Shown here piece by piece: positions 36,103 through 43,434 of a stretch of 64,000 bases of DNA. Both the position numbers and the translations under genes were made by a program. Location of the stretch: positions 1-64,000 of the forward strand of contig CAZJTZ010000015.1 of assembly GCA_964549105.1 (NCBI GenBank), read 5' to 3'. This stretch comes from Hydrogenedens sp964549105 (GTDB lineage: Bacteria; Hydrogenedentota; Hydrogenedentia; Hydrogenedentales; Hydrogenedentaceae). The first letter of the stretch is position 1. The number at the start of each line of letters is the position of its first letter. The notes beneath the pieces are model-generated. The model ran no database searches. It saw nothing but the letters and a program-made list of their open reading frames with translations, and was not told the DNA's origin.

Positions 36103-36777
36103 ATGGATACAATCACAAGGGAAAAACTAAAAGTCAAAATTTCTCCTTCGGTCTTATCATGTGATTTTAGTAAAATGGGTAACGAAATTACGCAATTGAT
36201 TGACTCAGGAGCAGACTATATTCACTTTGATGTTATGGATGGACACTTTGTTCCCAATATCACAATAGGACCTCCCATTGTCGCTGCATTACGCCCATTC
36301 TGCACCGTGCCAATGGATGTTCACCTTATGATAGATAATCCCGAAGAATATGTGGACTCTTTTGCCGATGCAGGAGCAGATATTATAACGGTTCATATTG
36401 AAGCGACACATCATCCCCATAGACTTATACAACATATTAAAGAGATAGGCTGTAAGGCAGGAATCGTGCTTAACCCCGCCACATCAGAAAGCCGCATAGA
36501 ATTTCTGGTAGAAGAAGTAGATACGGTCCTTGTTATGACGGTGAATCCTGGATTTGGAGGACAAAAGTTTATTCCTGACATGCTCCGAAAAATTAAGGCT
36601 ATTCGTGCTATGATTGGGGACCGGGACATAGAAGTTGATGGCGGAATTGATGAACACACAGCCCCCGAGGTCGTTAAAGCAGGTGCTAATGTTTTAGTTG
36701 CAGGCTCTTATGTATTTAACCATTCTTCATATAAAACAGCCATTAAAAAATTGAGAGAAAGTATAAATTTTACTTGA
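36103..36777 (+). CDS. rpe: Ribulose-phosphate 3-epimerase
   Basis: A 224-residue (beta/alpha)8 enzyme interconverting ribulose-5-P and xylulose-5-P. It shows ISPSVLSCDFSKMG, HFDVMDGHFVPN, MDVHLMIDNPEEY, MTVNPGFGGQKFI and IEVDGGIDEHTAP, covering the metal ligands and phosphate loop. ATG 36103 is preferred over a TTG at 36085 because TTGGAG lies about 11 bp upstream and the resulting length is standard. Its stop overlaps the -35 box of the next promoter. Confidence 0.96.
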   Translation: MDTITREKLKVKISPSVLSCDFSKMGNEITQLIDSGADYIHFDVMDGHFVPNITIGPPIVAALRPFCTVPMDVHLMIDNPEEYVDSFADAGADIITVHIEATHHPHRLIQHIKEIGCKAGIVLNPATSESRIEFLVEEVDTVLVMTVNPGFGGQKFIPDMLRKIKAIRAMIGDRDIEVDGGIDEHTAPEVVKAGANVLVAGSYVFNHSSYKTAIKKLRESINFT

Positions 36778-36802
36778 CTTTTATAATTTTTTAGAGTATA
36801 TT
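36774..36802 (+). promoter_or_regulatory. Promoter of lipoprotein gene
   Basis: TTGACT at 36774-36779 overlaps the rpe stop, and TATATT lies at 36797-36802, a 17-bp spacer. It is followed by about 45 bp of leader before the SD of the lipoprotein gene at 36856. Confidence 0.55.
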
Positions 36803-36855
36803 TAGAATTAGAGTATTTAAGTTAAGTATAAATTATTAAAAGAAGGGTGGTTAAT

Positions 36856-38016
36856 ATGAGAAAGCCTTTACTGCTATTTATAGCAACAATAACCGCAATC
36901 TTTCTTGCAGGTTGTCCAGATAATGGAGTAATAAGAGATGGTGTTGTGGTTGTTGACCAATTACCTGGTGTGTCTGTATCTTCGGTAACACCTGATAGAG
37001 TTACTTTAAGTTCGGGAGAAGCCGTACCCATAACAACTGGGGACATTATTGTTGGACAATATGGAGATACAGGTTATCTGAGAAAGGTAACGGCAGTGGG
37101 ACAAAAGGGAACAGAGGTCGTAGCAGTAACAGAACCTGCGTCATTAGAAGATGCTGTTCAAGATGGAATGTTGATGGCAAGTGTAAAATTTGATGTGAAT
37201 GATTTTGTCAAAGCAGGTGCTCTCCCCAAAAATGCAAAGGCAACTATTGTTGACTTCAGTGGTAAAGAAATTTATCGCGGGAATGGAGTTCTAATTACTG
37301 TTGATAAAGGCATATTGGATTGCACACCTCAAGTTGCAATTGCTGCGGATTATAAATCTTTCCAATTAAATAATTTTAATTTTACTGCTTCTGGAACTAT
37401 TACATTAACCCTCGATTTGAAGGTTGCTTTAGATAATCAAACACCTATTTCTCAGGAGTGGGACATTATCCCTCCTATAGTGCATCCTTTTGTAGCCAAT
37501 ATAGGTCCTGTGCCTATTTATGGTAGAGTAACTCTTCGTTTTCCATTTGGCTTAATTGGACAAATGACAGGCGATACAAGTGTAAAATCTGGTTTTGATA
37601 TTCAAGATACATTTACATTAAGAGCCATATATCAAGAGGGGAACTGGGACAATTCTAAAGCCGATTTAGTTAACCTTACATTTGATGGACATCCTCTTGC
37701 ATGGAACATTGACATTGGTGGCACAGCACAAGCATATATAAAAACCATTCTTGAATTGACACTTTACGAATCCGCAGAAGCAGAAGTTTTTGCAAAGCCC
37801 TATCTTACCTCCAATATTCATGTATTCCCATCCCCAGCAAGTATTGAAATCGTTGGCGGTATAGATGCTGGTGCTTATGCAGGTTTAAGTGTTTTAGGAC
37901 ATAATATTGTTGGTAAAAATTTCTATTGGAATGGTCCAAACAAATTATTATATCGTGGTGCTCAAGATTATTCCGACCCATTACCCTGGACAAGTGGTTC
38001 TATAGATTTGTGGTAA
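36856..38016 (+). CDS. Lipoprotein of unknown function
   Basis: A 386-residue protein with an N-terminal lipoprotein signal (RKPLLLFIATITAIFLAGC; lipobox LAGC). The mature part appears beta-rich with no family I recognise. Its first 100 residues contain a 'VTLSSGEAVPITTGDIIVG' stretch suggesting a small beta domain. The rest has alternating Thr/Ile strands and a Gly-rich end (GIDAGAYAGLSVLGHN). The ATG at 36856 is chosen over GTG 36847 because AGAAGGGTGG is 8 bp upstream. It has its own promoter and terminator, so it is monocistronic. Confidence 0.7.
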   Translation: MRKPLLLFIATITAIFLAGCPDNGVIRDGVVVVDQLPGVSVSSVTPDRVTLSSGEAVPITTGDIIVGQYGDTGYLRKVTAVGQKGTEVVAVTEPASLEDAVQDGMLMASVKFDVNDFVKAGALPKNAKATIVDFSGKEIYRGNGVLITVDKGILDCTPQVAIAADYKSFQLNNFNFTASGTITLTLDLKVALDNQTPISQEWDIIPPIVHPFVANIGPVPIYGRVTLRFPFGLIGQMTGDTSVKSGFDIQDTFTLRAIYQEGNWDNSKADLVNLTFDGHPLAWNIDIGGTAQAYIKTILELTLYESAEAEVFAKPYLTSNIHVFPSPASIEIVGGIDAGAYAGLSVLGHNIVGKNFYWNGPNKLLYRGAQDYSDPLPWTSGSIDLW

Positions 38017-38036
38017 ATAACAATTAAATATATGAC

Positions 38037-38076
38037 AAAAAATGTGACTTGAGCAAGTGTTCAGGTCACATTTTTT
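38037..38076 (+). terminator. Rho-independent terminator after the lipoprotein gene
   Basis: The arm AAAAAATGTGACTTGA pairs with TCAGGTCACATTTTTT (one G-T wobble) around a GCAAGTGT loop, and the T-run continues past the stem. It lies 20 bp after the lipoprotein stop and just before the next start at 38097. Confidence 0.8.
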
Positions 38077-38096
38077 ATTAGTGCAATTGATAATAT

Positions 38097-39191
38097 ATGT
38101 TTAAGAAAATGCAAGTTTTTTTAGTTCTTTATCTTATTTTTTCTTTTTCCACCAACGCACAATATCATTCTTCTGACTATGAAGAACCTCGATTTGTAAT
38201 CACACTACCTGAGTTATTACGACTAATTCAAATACATAACTATGGTTCATATCATTGCGATAATACTTTTCCTGACGGCTATGCTCTGGGGATAGGAGAT
38301 ACTTCCTGTTCCAATCATAGTGCTGATTTTAATCCTCAAGATTGGGTAATTTCTTTTGAAGAGGTATTACGAGTAGTCCAATTCTACAAATCGGGGTCAT
38401 ATCACATTGATATAACCAGTGAAGACGGGTTTCAACCTGGAAACGGGAATGAACCTCTCCCCGGAACAGAAACAAGTTTTTTAGGAATTCCTTTTGTCTG
38501 GGTTCCTTCCGGGTCCTTCTATATGGGAACGGTGAAAACACCCACTGAATTAGCCGAAATATATGGTGGAAACATATCCTTATTTACTTCGGAATATCCA
38601 CAACATTTGGTAGTTATTTCAAGTGGTTTTTGGATGAGTCAAACGGAAATTACACAAAAGCAATGGCATGACATAATGAAAAATAATCCATCAAATAATG
38701 TAGGCGATGATTTGCCCGTAGAAAATCTATCATGGGACGATTGTCAGCGATTTGTCGAGAATATGAATAAGTTAGGAAACGGAATATTTCGGCTACCTTC
38801 AGAAGCAGAATGGGAATATGCGTGTCGTGCAGGTTCTATTTCTGAATTTTACTTTGGTGATGACGCTGAACAACTAAACAATTATGGTTGGCATTTTTAT
38901 AACAGTGATTACCATACCCATCCTGTAAAACAAAAAAAGCCAAACGCATGGGGTCTATATGATATGCACGGAAATGTCTGGGAATGGTGTCAGGACTGGT
39001 ATGACGCTAACTACTACCCAAATTCACCTACCCTTGACCCCACGGGACCAGCAACAGGTTTCTATAAAGTTCTTCGTGGAGGCACATGCTTACGAACAGC
39101 GGCTCGTTGCCGTTCTGCTTTTCGTTCATGGAACGCACCCGATTTAACCATGCCAGACCAAGGATTAAGAATATGCAGAAATCCCGATTAA
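38097..39191 (+). CDS. Secreted SUMF1/FGE-fold protein with N-terminal paired HSxD modules
   Basis: A 364-residue exported protein with signal peptide about 1-21. Residues 23-115 hold two copies of a module: HSSD...LPELLRLIQIHNYGSYHC and HSADFN...SFEEVLRVVQFYKSGSYH. From about 128 there is a formylglycine-generating-enzyme-like domain: PFVWVPSGSFYMGT, SQTEITQKQWHDIM, LPSEAEWEYACRAG, DMHGNVWEWCQDWYD and VLRGGTCLRTAARCRSAFR. Of the two active-site Cys of true FGE, only the second position is kept; the first is Arg. It therefore is probably not a sulfatase activator. The next gene overlaps its 3' end by 19 bp and carries the same modules at its C-terminus. Confidence 0.8.
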   Translation: MFKKMQVFLVLYLIFSFSTNAQYHSSDYEEPRFVITLPELLRLIQIHNYGSYHCDNTFPDGYALGIGDTSCSNHSADFNPQDWVISFEEVLRVVQFYKSGSYHIDITSEDGFQPGNGNEPLPGTETSFLGIPFVWVPSGSFYMGTVKTPTELAEIYGGNISLFTSEYPQHLVVISSGFWMSQTEITQKQWHDIMKNNPSNNVGDDLPVENLSWDDCQRFVENMNKLGNGIFRLPSEAEWEYACRAGSISEFYFGDDAEQLNNYGWHFYNSDYHTHPVKQKKPNAWGLYDMHGNVWEWCQDWYDANYYPNSPTLDPTGPATGFYKVLRGGTCLRTAARCRSAFRSWNAPDLTMPDQGLRICRNPD

Positions 39192-42100
39192 TTATTTTCT
39201 TTTCTTTTTCAATGTTCATTTTACCTTTATTGGGCTTTGGAAATAATTTTATCTCCTCTCCCCTATTTTTTGAAGCAAATCAGGGAAAATTTAACTCAGA
39301 AGTTATTTGCTTTTCTTATGGCAATTCTGTTTCTGTGGCTTGCTATGAAAATGCTCTGGTCTTTTTTATAAAAGATATTTCTCAATATGTTAAAGTCTAT
39401 TTTCCCGAAGGACATGCAAAATCAATTACAGGATGTGTACCACTTCATTCTTATTCCACTTATTTCATTGGCAAAGCGAATTCTCCAATCACTATTCCAC
39501 ATTTTAAGGCGATTACTTATCAGGATTTGTTTACCGGGATTGACCTCTATCTTTATGAAAAACAGGGGAACTTTGAATTTGATTTTATTGTCCAGCCCAA
39601 TTCCAATCCAGAGGCTGTGTCAATCAAATTTGAGGCATTAGATATTGCAGATAACAAATGGATACCTCTCAATCCGGATATTGATGGCAACAAAATTAAA
39701 ATAAACCTTCAAAATACTACTCTGAACTTTTATACTCCAAACGCTTTTCAATGGATAAATGGAACACAAAAAAGCATCCCTATTAACTTATATTTGGACG
39801 ATGGCATCAGATTTCGTATTCCTAAAGACCTATATAATCCTGCTTATCCCTTATTAATAGACCCAACCTTACTTGCGGGGACATATTTAGGAGGCAATGA
39901 TACAGACCGAATTATGGATGTAAAAGTAGACACGGCGGGAAATATTTATCTCATAGGAGAGACAAAATCGCCAAACTTTCCTACCAGTAGTGGTTCTTTC
40001 CAGACGACCTTTTCGGGAGGAGATATTACGGGTGATGTATTTATTGCAAAATTGAATCCACTTGCTAATACCCTTATGTTCTCTACATTTTTAGGTGGCT
40101 CTGGTGATGACAGTCCTACATCCATTGAGATAGATTCACAACGAAATATATACATTGCAGGGATTACTTCTTCATCTGATTTTCCAATCACCTCTAACGC
40201 ATTTCAAAGCGGAAAGATGGGCAATCGAGATGGGTTTATCACAAAATTTAATTCTGACGGTTCGGATATTCTATACAGTTCTTATTTAGGTGGAAACGCA
40301 GATGATAGTGTCATGGATTTAGAACTGTTGTCGGAGCAAGGTATCATTCTAACAGGTTGGACTCAGTCATACGATTTTCCCGTAGGAGGAATAACATCAC
40401 TTAATAATTCATTTGGCGGTAGTATTGATGGTTTTTTGACAAAATTTGATTCATCTTTTCAATTATTATGGAGTGGCTATATAGGGACAAGCGGCGTAGA
40501 TATTTGTAAAACTATAAAAAGTTTCAACAATTACATTCTTTTAGGTGGTTATACTTCTTCTACTAATTTTCCAACTATGCAAGGGGCAATACAACCTATT
40601 TATGGTGGTGGAAATTATGACTCTTTTCTAATGGAAATATCTGATAGTAATGGTTCTGTTTTGTCTTCCTCTTATCTTGGTGGAAGTCTTATTGACATCT
40701 GCCAGGCAATATGTATAGATGGTTCTGGAAATATTTATGTTACAGGTGAAACTTCCTCAACTAATTTTCCTGTTACCATTTCTTCATTCCAGGTTGTTTA
40801 TGGAGGAGGTGAAAGAGATATTTTTATTACAAAACTAAATCCATCATTAAGCCAGATAATCTTCAGTTCATATTTAGGTGGTAGTAAAACGGAGTCGGCT
40901 CTTAGCATAGGTTTAGATAGTTCTTCTCGTGTTTATGTCGTAGGTTTTACTTATTCTGGAGATTTTCCTGTAATACCGGGGACATTGCAACCCACTTATG
41001 GTGGGAATCAGGACGCTTTCTTTTCATGCTTAAATCCCAATGGTTCGCCACTCCAATATAGCACTTTTTATGGTGGAAAAGGAGAAGAAAAAGCAAGGGC
41101 TGTTTATATTACGGATTCAGATGTTATGTATATGGTAGGAGAAACGGCATCTAATATACTTCCTATAACATCTGGCACTTATCAAACAAGTTTTGGAGGT
41201 GGAACTTTTGATGGTTTTCTTGCATGTATTGATGTATCTGTTCCCTCAAACGAAGGGGAAGGACAAACAGAAGGAAGTATAGAAGGAAGTTATGAAGGTT
41301 CTTCTGAAGGGGAAGGATTGCGGGTATGGCGGGTTGCACCCATTGATAGGACGGTTCAAGTTGGTGCTTCTACGACTTTTATCATTGGCATTTCAGGTTA
41401 TATGGGAACGGTAAATTACCAATGGCAATTTAAGGGTCTTGCCAGTGAGGAATATATTCCACTCTTAAATACTAACAGTCCCATGTTAGGTTTAAAAAAT
41501 ATTCAAACAACAGATGCAGGTTTATATCGTTGTCAGGTAACTGATTCGCAGGGCACAGTTATCTCTGCTCCTTTCCGATTAAATGTCAGTAGTGAAGAGG
41601 GTATTCCCGAAGGTATCACGGAAGGAATTATAGAAGGAGGAATAGAAGGTATTACCGAAGGGACAACTGAAGGAATAATTGAAGGAACTTCAGAAGGAAC
41701 AACTGAAGGACTTATTGAAGGGTATAACGAAGGTGTTTCAGAAGGTATTCCATCAGAAGGAGAGGGGACTCCTATAGAAGGGATTTTGGAGGGTGAAGGA
41801 GAAGGGACAACTTATCCGTGTGGGTTTGAAATAAGTGGTAGCGAAACACATAGCCCACTAAAAGATATGGCACAAAATTTGTATTATATTACTGTGCCTG
41901 ATGAGGGAATATTAAATGACATTATAGTTAATGTTTCATTAACTCATAATGATTTACGACAAATATTGATACAACTTGTTTCACCGCAAGGAACTGAGGT
42001 TTTCCTGCTCATTTATCCTGCTCAGGGGGGAACATTATTATCTAATACTAACTTTGATGATAATGCAGAAATAAGTATTGCCGATGGAACAGTCCCATTT

Positions 42101-42580
42101 ACAGGTAGTTATAAACCTATTGGATATCTGGGTGTTTTACATGGTGAAAGTTTACAAGGAACATGGACACTGCGAGTCGTTGATTCACAAACGGGAGGGA
42201 CAGGTTATCTTGAATCATGGAAGTTGTTGTTTAACACTTATGCTTGCCCTGAAGAAGGGACACCTGAAGAGGGAGAAACTATTATTTATCATTCGGCAGA
42301 TACAAATCACGATTTTAGTTTTTCTCTGGGAGAACTATTACGCGTTATACAGATTTTTAATTATGGAAGTTATCATTGTGATATAACCGGTGAAGATGGA
42401 TTTGGATTGGGACAGGGAGAACAAACTTGCTCCAGACATAGTTCCGATTACCTATTACCCTACTGGTCAATAAGTTTACCCGAATTGCTGAGGATAATCC
42501 AATTCTTTAATATGGGTGGTTATACGACATGTCTCGGCACAGAGGATAACTTTTGCCCAATCCTTCCAGAGAAATCATAA
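39173..42580 (+). CDS. Secreted multidomain protein: SBBP beta-propeller, Ig, EG-repeat linkers, P-domain, HSxD modules
   Basis: An 1135-residue exported protein. The start at 39173 (signal KSRLIIFFSFSMFILPLLGF) is preferred to upstream in-frame ATGs because AAGGA precedes it. After an N-terminal domain containing GIDLYLYEKQGNFEFDF come about ten SBBP repeats (235-690; 'FSTFLGGSGDDSPTSIEID' type). Next is a Glu-Gly linker, an Ig-like domain (720-806; AGLYRCQVTDSQGTV), a long xxEG linker (808-881), a P/Homo-B-type domain (882-1026; GILNDIIVNVSLTH; LQGTWTLRVVDSQTG) and two HSxD modules (1037-1135). P-domains usually accompany subtilisin-like proteases, but no protease is present. It is convergent with dacA, overlapping by 6 bp. 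Confidence 0.82.
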   Translation: MQKSRLIIFFSFSMFILPLLGFGNNFISSPLFFEANQGKFNSEVICFSYGNSVSVACYENALVFFIKDISQYVKVYFPEGHAKSITGCVPLHSYSTYFIGKANSPITIPHFKAITYQDLFTGIDLYLYEKQGNFEFDFIVQPNSNPEAVSIKFEALDIADNKWIPLNPDIDGNKIKINLQNTTLNFYTPNAFQWINGTQKSIPINLYLDDGIRFRIPKDLYNPAYPLLIDPTLLAGTYLGGNDTDRIMDVKVDTAGNIYLIGETKSPNFPTSSGSFQTTFSGGDITGDVFIAKLNPLANTLMFSTFLGGSGDDSPTSIEIDSQRNIYIAGITSSSDFPITSNAFQSGKMGNRDGFITKFNSDGSDILYSSYLGGNADDSVMDLELLSEQGIILTGWTQSYDFPVGGITSLNNSFGGSIDGFLTKFDSSFQLLWSGYIGTSGVDICKTIKSFNNYILLGGYTSSTNFPTMQGAIQPIYGGGNYDSFLMEISDSNGSVLSSSYLGGSLIDICQAICIDGSGNIYVTGETSSTNFPVTISSFQVVYGGGERDIFITKLNPSLSQIIFSSYLGGSKTESALSIGLDSSSRVYVVGFTYSGDFPVIPGTLQPTYGGNQDAFFSCLNPNGSPLQYSTFYGGKGEEKARAVYITDSDVMYMVGETASNILPITSGTYQTSFGGGTFDGFLACIDVSVPSNEGEGQTEGSIEGSYEGSSEGEGLRVWRVAPIDRTVQVGASTTFIIGISGYMGTVNYQWQFKGLASEEYIPLLNTNSPMLGLKNIQTTDAGLYRCQVTDSQGTVISAPFRLNVSSEEGIPEGITEGIIEGGIEGITEGTTEGIIEGTSEGTTEGLIEGYNEGVSEGIPSEGEGTPIEGILEGEGEGTTYPCGFEISGSETHSPLKDMAQNLYYITVPDEGILNDIIVNVSLTHNDLRQILIQLVSPQGTEVFLLIYPAQGGTLLSNTNFDDNAEISIADGTVPFTGSYKPIGYLGVLHGESLQGTWTLRVVDSQTGGTGYLESWKLLFNTYACPEEGTPEEGETIIYHSADTNHDFSFSLGELLRVIQIFNYGSYHCDITGEDGFGLGQGEQTCSRHSSDYLLPYWSISLPELLRIIQFFNMGGYTTCLGTEDNFCPILPEKS
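41596..41815 (+). repeat. Imperfect 12-bp-type coding repeat (xxEG linker)
   Basis: Within the 1135-residue protein gene this stretch encodes a run of EGITEGIIEGGIEGITEG-type units, mostly four residues per unit, with occasional EGEG. A shorter tract is at about 41248-41320. The encoded linker is acidic and glycine-rich, and it separates the Ig-like domain from the P-domain. DNA units vary at third positions and in the x residues, so this is an old coding repeat rather than a fresh minisatellite. Confidence 0.8.
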
Positions 42581-43429
42581 TACTTCAGAAAAACCAATCT
42601 CCAATAAATTGGTAGCAATTCTGAATCTTTTAGATGATTGTTCAGCCCCTAACACTACGCTTATAACTCTTGTATTTGACCTCTTTGCCGTTGCCACAAT
42701 ACAATGTCCTGCTGCCTTTGTATATCCTGTCTTCAAACCGTCACAACCCAAATACATATTCAGCAGTTTATTGGTGCTATTCCTTTCTATCCCATCGTCT
42801 TGAAAAACAAACTTCTTCTTTGATGTCCATGAAATTATCATTGGTGACTTGCAACATTCTATAGCAAGTCGCATAATGTCTTTTGCCGTTGTTCTATCCA
42901 AATCCCCTCCGCTCTTTTGGGGATACCCATTCACCGTAGCATAACTTGTTGAGTTCATCTTTAATCTTTTTGCCATAAGATTCATTTCTTCAATACATTT
43001 TTCTTTTGAACCCCATAAATATTCAGCCACAGCAACGGCAGAGGTATTAGAGGATATAACAGCCATAGCGTCCATTAAATAGCCTAAAGTGTAATTTTTT
43101 TCAGGAGATAATAGAATATCTGAATTGTTGGCAGGGTATATTACTTTATTGACTTTTATATTATCTTCAAGTTTTATCTTTCCTGAATCGATTTTCAAAG
43201 CGACCAGGTACATTAGCATTAATTTAACCAAACTTGCTGGAGGACGAAGAGTATCTGCTCCTTCCTCAAATAATATATTTCCATTTCCTGCATTAACCGA
43301 TATTTTGCTAATCACTGTTGGCTTTTTTATATTCGTAGAAATTGTCTTTTTATTTGTAACCACCGCAGCATATAGCAATGACCTACAAATGAAACTTCTT
43401 CTCGTATATCCACTTTCTTCAATTATCAT
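42575..43429 (-). CDS. dacA: D-alanyl-D-alanine carboxypeptidase (PBP5-type, S11)
   Basis: A 284-residue penicillin-binding carboxypeptidase trimming peptidoglycan pentapeptides in the periplasm. Motif I is RPPASLVKLM (SxxK), motif II is ISSNTSAVAVAEY (SxN) and motif III is DGLKTGYTKAAGHC (KTG). The N-terminus TRRSFICRSLLYAAVV resembles a short twin-arginine signal, unusual for this family. It is shorter than E. coli DacA (about 400) because the C-terminal beta domain and membrane anchor are missing. It starts 5 bp after the histidine kinase stop, in a shared operon. Confidence 0.85.
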   Translation of the reverse strand: MIIEESGYTRRSFICRSLLYAAVVTNKKTISTNIKKPTVISKISVNAGNGNILFEEGADTLRPPASLVKLMLMYLVALKIDSGKIKLEDNIKVNKVIYPANNSDILLSPEKNYTLGYLMDAMAVISSNTSAVAVAEYLWGSKEKCIEEMNLMAKRLKMNSTSYATVNGYPQKSGGDLDRTTAKDIMRLAIECCKSPMIISWTSKKKFVFQDDGIERNSTNKLLNMYLGCDGLKTGYTKAAGHCIVATAKRSNTRVISVVLGAEQSSKRFRIATNLLEIGFSEVL

Positions 43430-43434
43430 TTTTA

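Noticed and set aside
39086..39172. Earlier start for the 1135-residue propeller protein
   Set aside because: It would put a polar stretch before the signal peptide and overlap the SUMF1-like gene further; AAGGA precedes ATG 39173.
38097..39191. True formylglycine-generating enzyme (sulfatase activator)
   Set aside because: The first of the two active-site Cys is Arg in RGGTCLRTAARC, and no sulfatase gene is present nearby.
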